From positions 36,460,849-36,524,848 of the forward strand of contig JASEVX010000007.1 in the NCBI GenBank assembly GCA_031761405.1: a DNA stretch of 64,000 nt. The letters are read 5' to 3'. Shown here piece after piece: positions 10,579 to 19,850 of this stretch. Within the stretch, counting starts at the first letter, position 1. Every line of letters begins with the position of its first letter. A model generated the notes under the pieces. The model was given only the letters and a program-made list of their open reading frames with translations, was not told where the DNA came from and did no database searches. The translations under genes were made by a program, and so were the position numbers. The stretch is from Serripes groenlandicus (taxonomy: Eukaryota; Mollusca; Bivalvia; Cardiida; Cardiidae).

Positions 10579-10795
10579 TTAACTTTTATCCCTCATACAA
10601 GTAATCTGCAGCAGACAACTTTCAGAAACATCTAGGTTAAAACATGGAAAATTTCTGTAAACATAATTATATTGAATTGAGTTGGATACAACAGTGTGGC
10701 AAAATGAGAAAGAGATCTTAATATCAGTAATTTTTCCTTTTTCCACAATGTTTTCAACAGGCGTCTGTATTGCATCTGTATGTGGGAAAGAGAAA
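10579..10795 (-). mobile_element. TTAA MITE, diverged
   Basis: TAACTTTTATCCCTCATAC to GTATGTGGGAAAGAG; left arm AATCTGCAGCAGACAACTTT intact. Confidence 0.65.
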
Positions 10796-10946
10796 ATTGA
10801 TTCAATTTGTTATGATCTGTTTATAAAAGGATTCAGACTGATGTAATCAAGTTGTACAGAACTTTCTCTGCAGTATGAAGTTTCAGTGATAAGAGAAAAA
10901 GTAAAAACTAAACCAGTTTATAAACCCCAGATCGAGATGATATTGT

Positions 10947-11145
10947 TTAGCCCTTTCCCAAATACAACAAATCTGCAGCAGACGACTTTGAATACATCTA
11001 AGCAAAATTGTAGAAAATATCTACAAATGAAAGTATCATGGTTGCATCGAGTTGAAAACATTGTCGCAAAAGGAGAAATTGCTCATTATGAGCAATTTCT
11101 CCTTTGGCCACAATGTTTACAAATGTCGTCTGCTGCACTGGTCTT
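10947..11145 (-). mobile_element. TTAA MITE, right end missing
   Basis: TTAGCCCTTTCCCAAATAC and a perfect central stem (GAAATTGCTCATTATGAGC), but the sequence leaves the element after GTCGTCTGCTGCACTGG. Confidence 0.72.
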
Positions 11146-11280
11146 TGTCTGTCCTGTGAGTTCCCAATCCTATGTAAATCTTCTCAAAAGAATTGTCCCA
11201 ACGAGATTACTCTTCTAAGTAACTACAACAAGGGGGTGGGGATTTTATGGTCAAATAGGAATTTTAGAACATGAAATAAA

Positions 11281-11510
11281 TACCCTATTCTTACAAATGC
11301 AGACGATTTTGAAAACATCTGCATAAAAATAGGATAAAGCTCTATAATTGAATGAAATGAAAGTGTAATTAATGAAGGGAGTTGAAAACATTCTGACAAA
11401 TTGTGAAATTGCTTGTTTGAGCAATTTCTCCTTTTGTCACATTGTTTTCAAAAGTAGTCTTCTGCAGATACATCAGAAAGAGTCTACAAAGGGATGTTTG
11501 AAAGGGTTAG
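11281..11510 (-). mobile_element. TTAA MITE, diverged
   Basis: TACCCTATTCTTACAAATG to GTTTGAAAGGGTTAG, hairpin around 11400-11440. Confidence 0.62.
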
Positions 11511-11514
11511 GGAA

Positions 11515-11543
11515 AGGGGGGGGGGGGGGGGGGGGGGGGGGGG
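11515..11543. repeat. Homopolymeric G tract
   Basis: Close to 29 consecutive G followed by TTTAGTGTGTGTG. It lies directly after a MITE right end (GGGTTAGGGAAAGG). Length is unreliable in any assembly; such a tract can form G-quadruplexes and often marks a join. Confidence 0.9.
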
Positions 11544-11810
11544 TTTAGTGTGTGTGTAGCACTGTGTTTATGATGCTGCCAGATGATAAACCCCTCACTA
11601 TTTATGATTACCATCATAACATGGCCTATTTTTGTCTCCTTTCATATATACAAACATGTTGGAAACCAATTACAGGAATGTTTCCTATTTCCTATGTTGT
11701 TGAAATTCAATGATAGATAACCCAGCATTCACTAAAACATTGAAGCACTGATCCAGCTTGATTATCAATGAATACTTTTTTCTTAAAATGAAAAAATATG
11801 AAACCTTTCA

Positions 11811-12095
11811 CACTTGCTGCTTGCAGATGCATTTCGACGCATACAAATCTTGAAAAGATTGTGGCAAAAGGAGAAATTAATCAACACTAAACAATTTCTT
11901 GTTCTCACACAAATGTTTTCTGCTCAGTGTAAAAATCGTTATATTCCAGTATTCCACAGAGTTCTTCCTTCAATTGTTTTGAACACTTAAAATTACATAT
12001 TATGTCTATAGTTAATGGACTATTATGTTGACTTTTGATGGACTTTTGATGTGCGTTTTGCCTGAAAATATAAAACTATGTGTGGGAAGTAGCAG
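11811..12095 (+). mobile_element. Relic of an old TTAA MITE
   Basis: CTTTCACACTTGCTGCTTGC and GACGCATACAAATC on the left, a decayed hairpin (GTGGCAAAAGGAGAAATT) and ATGTGTGGGAAGTAGCA on the right. Both termini are mutated beyond a TTAA. Confidence 0.4.
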
Positions 12096-12117
12096 GTTTG
12101 AAATTGCCATACCATAT

Positions 12118-12320
12118 CGATCATACCAAAGTCTTCAAAAATGGAAGTAAGAACTTGTTACAATTCAAGGTCAAGGAGGGGCTTATCACTCAGGTTTTTG
12201 GGATAAGCATTACCACTGACTGGCTGGTGACACTCTGGATATAAGTGGACCAGTAGAACTGGTAAATTACCCAGGAAACGCTGTGATATAACTGAAAAGT
12301 TGTGATTTGGCATAAAACAA
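12118..12320 (+). mobile_element. SINE family B, 5'-decayed copy
   Basis: GATCATACCAAAGTCTTCAA, GATAAGCATTACCACTGAC, GGACCAGTAGAACTGGTAA and CGCTGTGATATAACTGAAA match the complete copies at 53206 and 58979. The tRNA-like head is missing. Confidence 0.65.
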
Positions 12321-12321
12321 C

Positions 12322-12525
12322 AGAGCTCTAGATAAGGGGGCATTCGCATGTTCTAAAATTCTTATTTGACCCATAAACCCTTTTCTGTGGGTACTCAAAC
12401 GAGTCGTCTCAACGGCATCGATTGATTGGAGGACCCACATCATGGGGTTTGGTTGGATAATATGAGAGAAACATATAGTTATAGTGGAGAAAAGAGCTGT
12501 ATATGCCTCCTTATCTGAACCTCAA
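12322..12525. mobile_element. Fold-back element, GATAAGG family
   Basis: Outer inverted pair CTCTAGATAAGG / CCTTATCTGAAC, inner pair AAACCCTTTTCTGTGGGTAC / GACCCACATCATGGGGTTT, and ATCGATTGATTGG loop. Related copies are at 13130-13300, 14594-14770 and 42984-43125. Confidence 0.65.
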
Positions 12526-12765
12526 ACAAAACATTCAAAACAGGGAGCTGATACTGGAGAAATATGAAGGTGTAAAAGCAGTCTGAATTCCAGTATCAAT
12601 GGGGTATAAAACTAACAGTATCTCATCCATCCACACACACCAGTGGGGAATTAAAAAACATTAATTGTCAGCCCTAATTCCATTTATACAATGTGTCTAT
12701 AATTATCCCTTATCGCATCCTACAGCTTTATAATAACACATATTCAATACTATTACCTTTACCCT

Positions 12766-12951
12766 TTTCCACATGTATACAAAACAGAAATCTTGATATT
12801 GAGGAGAAAATAAGCAATTTCTCCTTTTGCCACAATGTTTTCCACTTTTAGTCATAGGTTATCCATTCAATTATAGAGATCTTCTATGTTCGGACAAAAT
12901 AATTGTTCAAAGACGTCTGCTGCAGAATTGTTGTATGAAGGAAAGGGTTAA
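12766..12951 (+). mobile_element. TTAA MITE, left part deleted
   Basis: CCCTTTTCCACATG joined to the second half of the hairpin (GCAATTTCTCCTTTTGCC), then a young-type right half ending GTATGAAGGAAAGGGTTAA. Confidence 0.75.
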
Positions 12952-13129
12952 AAACAGCAAACAGCTAAATATCCAAATTTCAAGTTGACCATTAAACTCT
13001 TAACTTGTCTGTTTGCTGTGAAAGAACAATATGTTTGTAACCAACAGCGAGGCAATTCTTTTAAGTACCAACAACAAAATACCCTGCAGAGCTTTAGATT
13101 TTATATATGGCCATTTTTCCTTGTTTAAA

Positions 13130-13300
13130 ATCCTTATTAGACACTCACTTAAACCCTATGTTGTGGGTACTCAAAAGAATTGTCTGAGTGAGATGAAACT
13201 TTAGGGTACCCACAACATATGGTTTGGTTAAGTCATAAGATAGATAATGTGGGTGAAAAGACCAGTTTTCTGCCCCTTTTCTAGCCCTCTGTCATCCTGG
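13130..13300. mobile_element. Fold-back element, GATAAGG family, decayed ends
   Basis: AAACCCTATGTTGTGGGTAC near 13153 pairs with GGTACCCACAACATATGGTT near 13205 around TCTGAGTGAGA. AATCCTTATTAGACAC lies outside. Confidence 0.55.
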
Positions 13301-13632
13301 TTTGGGTAAATATTGGGTAAAAAGACAACCATTTTACTTGCCTTTTATATAAGTATCCGAGACTGAATGTACTCCTACTAATATTGTATAAGTTTCATGG
13401 AGCTAGCTGTCAGACGGGAGATACACAGAAATTCTCAGAAGAAGCAGAAAATTCATAAATTTCCCCCCAAGAGTATTTCCGGCCATAATAAAAACATGCT
13501 GAAGTCATAATGTGGAACTGGATATACCTCATTCTAAAACATGTGTATACTTTGTGTTTTGCTGGCTGAGAACGGGCAGGAATCAAATGGTTAAAATCAT
13601 GAAAAACAGCTGAACAGTGGCTAATCTGTTTT

Positions 13633-13864
13633 TAATCCTCTCTCACATACAACAAATCTTTGACAGACAACTTTGCAAACAGCAATAGTAAAATATAAAA
13701 TATTTCTATAAATGCAAGTATAATTAGTAAATGGAGTTGAAAACATTGTGGCAAAAGGTGAATTCACATTAATCATCATATGCAATTTCTTCTTTTGCCA
13801 CAATATTTTCAATAGTCGTCTGCTACAGAGGCATCAGAAAGAGTCTACAAGTGGGAAAAGGTTC
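13633..13864 (-). mobile_element. TTAA MITE, older subfamily
   Basis: TAATCCTCTCTCACATACAAC to CTACAAGTGGGAAAAGGTT. Confidence 0.68.
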
Positions 13865-13879
13865 ACATGCAGCTGATTT

Positions 13880-14190
13880 ATTTTGCAATTTGTTTGAATG
13901 TTGTTTAATGCCATTTTCAACAATATTTCGGACACCTATGCAGCAGCTAGCTAGATGTCTTAAAAATATTGTGGCAATTGGAGAAATTGCCCATGAAGAT
14001 ACTTTAATTTATAGAGATTTACTTCATGGTGAAGTGCCATTTTCTAGCCATTAGTATACTTGTTTGTTTACCCAGGGATCATGAATAAGTTCGCTGTGAT
14101 ATAACTGAAATAATGTTGAAACATGTACTTATCGTTTTACAAGATTTTTCCAGTCGTCTGCTTTAGATTTGTTGTATGAGGGAAAGGGTT
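13880..14190 (+). mobile_element. Composite: old TTAA MITE split by SINE tail fragments
   Basis: A MITE hairpin (GTGGCAATTGGAGAAATTGC, 13970) and right end (GTCGTCTGCTTTAGATTTG to GGGAAAGGGTTAA, 14153-14190) are separated by family B SINE tail sequence (CGCTGTGATATAACTGAAA at 14090). Another SINE tail lies on the left in opposite orientation. The bases from 14190 to 14590 hold no supported feature. Confidence 0.5.
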
Positions 14191-14593
14191 AAATATCTTG
14201 GTAATTTGTATCAAAATCAAATAACATCATGTAATAATGACACAGATTTTACATTTTTCCCTCAGAATAATAAATATCAAAAAACATTTCAAAGCAGCCT
14301 AACGTAAATGAGGAACCTAAATTAGTTAGTATCTCCAAAAATCACCTATATCCGAAGAAAACCCGACACTCGACATTAAATTTAAATCTACAGGATTTAA
14401 CGAAACTAATTTTACAAAATCCAACCTCAACATTAAAGTTTTATTAGCACAGAATCAATGATCGTTACCAATTACGCTGCAGACAAGAAACTAGAACTGC
14501 CTAGTATAAAATTCCAATCATGAGCAGTACGACAGTATGTATTTACGCTTTACCAGTGTTCCATTCAACAGAAGATGAGTATTCAGAGGACTA

Positions 14594-14770
14594 GATAAGG
14601 AGGAGTAAAAATGTCTTTCTGCCATGATATCTCTCTTAGCACTCATTAAAACCTATGTTGTCGGTACTCAAAAGAATCGTCTCACTGAGACAATTCTTTT
14701 GAGTACCCATAACATAGGTTTTGGAAGTCAAATAAGGATTTTAGAACATGAAAAAGGCTCCTAATCTACA
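14594..14770. mobile_element. Fold-back element, GATAAGG family, best stem
   Basis: AAAACCTATGTTGTCGGTAC (14647) and GTACCCATAACATAGGTTTT (14701) form a stem, continued by CAAAAGAATCGTCTCA and TGAGACAATTCTTTTG. Outside lie CTAGATAAGGAGG (left) and GGCTCCTAATCTAC (right). Confidence 0.7.
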
Positions 14771-15246
14771 GCTTTGAATATTGTCGCCATGCAATAGCAT
14801 GACTTTTGAAAACACTGTGGAAATAAGGTGAAATCAGATGAAATCCCTCATTTACACAACATGTGTTTAGCAGGTAATGTCACTATTCTTGCCTTGTATA
14901 GGCAATTTACAGAGAATTGTTGACAACATTGTGGAAATGAGGTGAAATTGATATAACACATTTTCAGAATAACATTATTTTTTTTCCAGGTGTCAAAAGG
15001 CATCTGTACATTCAAAAGTGTTATAACCAGCATAACACTCGTTTCTATTACATAACATACACAAGCAACACTGTCAAAGTGACAGAGCATTGTTATTCAC
15101 TTTCTTCCCAAAAGAAAGTCCATATTGGAAAATCATCAGGCTGGTCAGGTAAAGTTTAAGTAATTATATAACATTTTCCTATGGATTTGAAGCTATTTCG
15201 AAGGAGAAATTGATCAATTAGGATAACGTTTTCTGCTTCACTGGTG

Positions 15247-15425
15247 TAATAAGTCATATATCCCTTCACCACATACATGAAATCTGAAGCAAATCTTAAG
15301 CAGACGACTTTGAGAACATCTACGCAATACTATTAAATATTTGAATGAATGAAATGATGATCCTTTTGCCACAATGTTTTTGCATGTCAGCTGCTGCAGA
15401 AGCGTCAACATATTCTGCAACACAG
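15247..15425 (-). mobile_element. Relic of an old TTAA MITE
   Basis: ATCCCTTCACCACATACATG, AGCAGACGACTTTGAGAAC and GTCAGCTGCTGCAGAAGCG; termini decayed and much of the hairpin lost. 14770-15240 contains only weaker traces of the same family (around 14790-14960) and no gene. Confidence 0.45.
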
Positions 15426-15761
15426 AAAGTGTTGAATGCTTTAGTCTACTGGTAAAGAGCCATTATATATCTATAAAGGATATTCAGTGTGTGTAATAAA
15501 AATTCTTGTACTGAACAGTACTAAATAGGCATATTTGCATCTTTTATTATTATTAACTCTCCCATACACATTTCTATATTAACAAACATCAAAGCTTAAC
15601 TAGTTACTTATATTAATCCATTGGTCTGATCTCTATGACAGATAAATTACATTCAAGGAAAATAAGCAAGTTGTATACTTTATTCGGAAGACAAAGATTG
15701 AATGCATAATTTCCTTTATTCCAAAAAGGAATGCATGTCCCAGTTAAATCTTGCTTATAAT

Positions 15762-15972
15762 TCACTCTTTCCCACTTGCAGACGCATTTTTTAGCAATAG
15801 CAGCAGACAATCTTTAGAGACATTCTTACACAATATCTCCTTTTGTCAGAATGTTTTTCACTTTTATACAAAAAAACAATAATTATGCTTTCAGTTATTA
15901 GCAGACATTTTTCATATTTCCACCTTGATGTTTTCAAAGTCGTCTGCTGCATATTTGTTGTATGGTTAAAAA
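15762..15972 (+). mobile_element. TTAA MITE, older subfamily, hairpin half deleted
   Basis: ACTCTTTCCCACTTGCAGAC to ATTTGTTGTATGGTTAA. The stretch 15975-16780 downstream shows no supported feature. Confidence 0.62.
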
Positions 15973-16786
15973 AAGCGAAATAAGTTTCTCACAATATTTT
16001 ACACATGAAAGAAGAAACAACTAGAATCTTCAAAATTGTAAGAGATTGTAATAGAAACAGTCAAATAAATGTGAATCACACTACAGACAAAGTAGCCATC
16101 TGTAATATAATAATTGCCAGATTTAGCCCCATCTATTTCGTCTAGTAATTGATTTGCCCATTTACAAATCAATTGAGGAAACTTAACTGGGGGTAAATAG
16201 AAGGAAATGGTAGGCAATAAAATCTCCAATCTATTATTAATAATTGGGGATAAAACAAAATCTTTGCTTTCAATTATGGAATACATTGCACCAATTGTAA
16301 ATACATTACTACTTATCAACAGCAAATTAATAGTAAAGTAACAGTTAAGCTACCTGAATATGTGGGGAGTCCTCGTTTATTTAAATATCCAAAATATCCC
16401 AGCTTAATTCAGAGAGCATATCCAAAGGGCTGCACTCACACTGTATCAAAAAATCCAAAACATAAATCCCAAATTTAATTCCTGCAGAAAATCGGCAGTC
16501 AAAATATTGAAAATATCCAGTTATACAGAATCAATAGAGAGAGAAATACAGCACAAAAAAAAACACATAAAATAAACTGTGTTGTATGCTATTTTTGTTA
16601 CCCTGTTCACTATCCCCTGCCTCAATGTTCACTGTTGTACCGTCCCAGTGTTACTACTGGAAGTTGGTTGTAGAGCCAGGACCAATATCGGCTATAGCAG
16701 ACTCCTTCACTTCACTCCACTACCATGCTTAAAACACCCTTTACTCCATAGGAAACACTTCACTCATATTTCATACTGGTTCATTT

Positions 16787-17097
16787 TACCCTTTCACACA
16801 TACAAACAAATCTGCAGCAGTTTGTCTGAAAAATATTTATGCAAAAATGAAGAAATGCTTTATATGTGAACGTTTAATTACTGAATAGATTAGTAAAGGT
16901 TGTGGAAAAGCATGAACATTTACTCAGATATTTTTACTAAACGTTTTCAGCAGTATACTTATATAATCTGGTAATGTAATTTTGATACAGAGAACATATA
17001 CATTACAGGAAAATGATGAATTGCTGGTTTTAGATCAATTTCACTATTTTCCACAATATTATCAAAAGAAGTCTGCTGCAGCAGACCCTCTTACATA
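16787..17097 (-). mobile_element. TTAA MITE, old enlarged copy
   Basis: TTACCCTTTCACACATAC to CTGCTGCAGCAGACCCTC. It is about 80 bp longer than the consensus, and its hairpin is largely lost. Confidence 0.45.
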
Positions 17098-17238
17098 CTA
17101 GATTTGTTTTAGTTATTTGCTTTAGAATCATCTGGAGGCAAATTAGCAGCATCTGGACTTGATATGAAATAACATAGAGAAAAAATAATTTCAACAATGT
17201 CTTCCTTTTCCAAAATATTTTCAATAGTTGCAGAAGCA

Positions 17239-17425
17239 TTTACCCTTTCCCTCATACGAGAATTCTGCAGCAGACGACTTTGAATATATTTTGTCAAAAA
17301 ATAGAAAATCTCTATAACTGAATGGATAACCTATGACTAAAAGTGGAAAGCACTTGTCACTATGTTTTCAAAAAGCCGTCTGCTGCAGACGCGTCAGAAA
17401 GCGTCTATATGAGGGAAGGGGTTAA
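17239..17425 (-). mobile_element. TTAA MITE, young subfamily, one hairpin arm deleted
   Basis: TTTACCCTTTCCCTCATACG to ATGAGGGAAGGGGTTAA. The first arm and loop of the central stem (about 45 bp) are missing between AAAGTGGAAAG and CACTTGTCACTATG. Confidence 0.82.
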
Positions 17426-17685
17426 ATGTCATACAGGTCGGGGAAAAGGAGGATAAATTTTCATGCAATGCTTTCAAAATTTGTCTTTTGCAGAAGCATC
17501 AAAAACAATCTGTTCTGGAGTAGATGGTTTGAACATTGTAGGTAGAGGAGTAGTTGTAGGTTAATGTCACAAACAGATGATTGCAAAGTGTCCATTTTCT
17601 GCAATGTTTTCAAAAACTGTCAGCTCTATAGAGGACATGAATAGAAATCTTTATCATGAAAAGAGATAATGATGACTGTTCAGTT

Positions 17686-17885
17686 NNNNNNNNNNNNNNN
17701 NNNNNNNNNNNNNNNNNNNNNNNNNNNNNNNNNNNNNNNNNNNNNNNNNNNNNNNNNNNNNNNNNNNNNNNNNNNNNNNNNNNNNNNNNNNNNNNNNNNN
17801 NNNNNNNNNNNNNNNNNNNNNNNNNNNNNNNNNNNNNNNNNNNNNNNNNNNNNNNNNNNNNNNNNNNNNNNNNNNNNNNNNNNNN
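17686..17885. other. Assembly gap, 200 N
   Basis: Exactly 200 undetermined bases. A round number suggests a fixed-size scaffold gap rather than a measured length. The left part of a MITE whose right half resumes at 17931 is probably hidden here. Confidence 0.99.
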
Positions 17886-17930
17886 AGCACACAAAAAAAA
17901 ATGAAAATAATGTTTAATTATTGACCAGAG

Positions 17931-18062
17931 TTGAAAACCATTTTGACAAAAGGAGAAATTGCTCATGATGTGCATTTTCCTCCTTTCGTCCCAATGTTTT
18001 CCAATAAATACCTGCTGTAAATGCATCAACATGTGTTCTGCATGTGGGGGGAAAGGGTTAAC
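17931..18062 (-). mobile_element. TTAA MITE, right half beside the gap
   Basis: GTTGAAAACCATTTTGAC, the hairpin, and GCATGTGGGGGGAAAGGGTTAA. Confidence 0.7.
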
Positions 18063-18242
18063 GTCATTATACTAGGAAAATATACTAAATATGACTAGAC
18101 TTACTTTATCTGTGTGATTCAAATCACCCACCTTTGTACAAAATGCACAGACCTCATCTCTTCAAAAAAACTAATCAACAGATTCAAAGCATTCAATGTG
18201 TTTTAGTCATATTACTCAAAAACTATGTATGACAGGTGAAAC

Positions 18243-18480
18243 AATTGATTGATTGATGTTTAACGGCGATTTTAACATTTTCACAGTCGTATAACGGCGG
18301 CAATTCACCTACTCATGTGTTTCCAGGTTTATCTCACACCAGTACTCCACACAACAACCTTCCAAAGTACTGGCTGCATTTCCACATTGACTTAGCCTCA
18401 ATGGTGAAAGACGAATGACGCATGTCGCGTTGAACTTTTGGTCAATCCGTCGGGAAAGAATGTTGGCTGAGCCGATGACA
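18243..18480 (-). mobile_element. SINE family A, body and tail
   Basis: Minus strand: CGACATGCGTCATTCGTCTT, TGTGTGGAGTACTGGTGTGA, ACATGAGTAGGTGAATTGCC and the tail TTAAAATCGCCGTTAAAC. The tRNA head is absent except for a trace (GGCTCAGCCAACATTCTTTC). Confidence 0.7.
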
Positions 18481-18616
18481 GTGAACAAACAAACCAAATA
18501 ATCCTTATTCTTGTGTTTCAGTTCTACTCACCAGTACCCATGTGAAATGTTGTTCTTACACTCACAGATAGAGCTCACTTTTTCTTGAGATAAATGTTAG
18601 TCATAAAGATTTTCCT

Positions 18617-18846
18617 TTAACCCTTTCCCTCATATAGACGCTTGCTGACGCCTCTGCAGCAGACGACATTTTTGAAACATAGTGACAAAAGAAGAAATTG
18701 CTCAAAAAGAGCAATTTCTCCTTTTTGCCGCAATGTGTTCCACTTTTAGTCATAGGTTATCCATTGACTTATAGAGATTTTCTATTTTTTGACAAAAAGA
18801 TGTTCAAAGTCGTCTGATGTAGATTGTCGATGAGGGGAAGGGTTAC
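18617..18846 (+). mobile_element. TTAA MITE, young subfamily, full length
   Basis: TTAACCCTTTCCCTCATATAG to GATGAGGGGAAGGGTTA. Confidence 0.88.
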
Positions 18847-19070
18847 CCTTTCCTCGCATACTACAAACCTACAGCAGAAAACTTTGAACATATCTAGTAA
18901 ACACTATATCAATAGTCTATAAAATGAACGTAATCACTGGATATACATTTGATGTTGAAAAAATGGTGGCAAAGCTTGTTATGAGTAATTTCACCTTTTA
19001 GTCACAATGTTTTCAAGTCTTTTGCAGATTCTCCAACTTATTTTTGTTGTATACGAGTAACCAAAACATA
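18843..19070 (-). mobile_element. TTAA MITE, old copy abutting the previous one
   Basis: TTACCCTTTCCTCGCATAC onwards, with ACAGCAGAAAACTTTG and a decayed hairpin. The right terminus is not clear. Confidence 0.55.
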
Positions 19071-19145
19071 ATATATATGTTATCAAAAAATGCATTTTAC
19101 ATTGCCTTACAAATGCTATCATTTGTCACAAAATGACCAAAAGAA

Positions 19146-19345
19146 ATTAATCACCTACAATAAATCTGCAGCAGAAGTCCTTTCCTAAGCATGAGGCAAA
19201 AATATAGAAAATCTCTTTATGAGGTTATAATGGTATAGAGTTGAAAATATTGAGACAAAAGGAGAGATTGCTCATTATGAGCATTTCACCAAGTCATTTG
19301 CTGCAGATGCTTAATATGTGGTCTTCATGTGGGAGAGAGTTACAG
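19146..19345 (-). mobile_element. TTAA MITE, old copy
   Basis: AATAAATCTGCAGCAGAAGTC to TTCATGTGGGAGAGAGTTA, lying just beyond the 3' end of the torsin-like gene. Confidence 0.55.
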
Positions 19346-19355
19346 TTTTTTCTTC

Positions 19356-19361
19356 TTTATT
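19356..19361 (-). promoter_or_regulatory. AATAAA overlapping the torsin stop codon
   Basis: On the minus strand the homologous C-terminus ends ...GATGACTAATAAAGAAG, so AATAAA begins within the TAA stop. A polyadenylation signal this close leaves almost no 3' UTR. Confidence 0.4.
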
Positions 19362-19850
19362 AGTCATCGATATTAAAATCAACTTTATCATGGACCCAGT
19401 TACAACCAGTAGAGACATTTGACCGTAATTACCGCCCATAATCAAAGAAGATATACTCAATCCATGACTGCTTCAATTAATCGCTCACCAGGGGTCTCGT
19501 CCTTATGAATGAAATCCTTGACAAAACACTGGCGTACATGGTGATTCTGCAAGCGGCAAAAATGGAATGAAATTGTGATTAGATTGTTTTCCTTTAAGCA
19601 TGTATACCATTCGTTTGTATGCTTATCAATGACGACGCAAATCTTCACTCCGAATACTTTCCCTGTCCCTCTCTTTGCCAATCTGGGGAAAATTAAAAAC
19701 TGTTAATCTGGACGGCTTTAGAGTTGGCTGATGAATAGTATCACAATCATTGGGGACTTAACCTTGTCTCGGACTAAGCCTCTCTTGATCCTTTACCTCC
19801 TTCAGTGCTTTCTGGAGCCCAGCACGAAATCTTTAGAAAATCTTTGTTTG
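19360..19850 (-). pseudogene. Broken C-terminal part of the torsin AAA+ domain
   Basis: Downstream of Walker B, pieces matching the torsin C-terminus appear in the right order but in changing frames: RAGLQKALKE (about 19800-19830), VRDKVKSPMIVILF with the sensor-1 strand (about 19730-19775), SANSKAVQINSF, GKERDRESIRSEDLRRH (about 19625-19680), WYTCLKENNLI and NHHVRQCFVKDF (19510-19615), YIFFDYGR, and finally STGCNWVHDKVDFNIDD ending at a stop at 19362-19360. About six frame changes and at least two stop codons interrupt it. There are no convincing introns. Either the gene is decaying at its 3' end or the assembly carries clustered indels here. Confidence 0.6.

Noticed and set aside
15999..16325. 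Minus-strand frame of 108 codons
   Set aside because: AT-rich, hydrophobic and low-complexity, with no splice sites in matching phase and no recognisable motif.
17610..18032. Open frames across the run of N
   Set aside because: They exist only because N codons cannot be read as stops.
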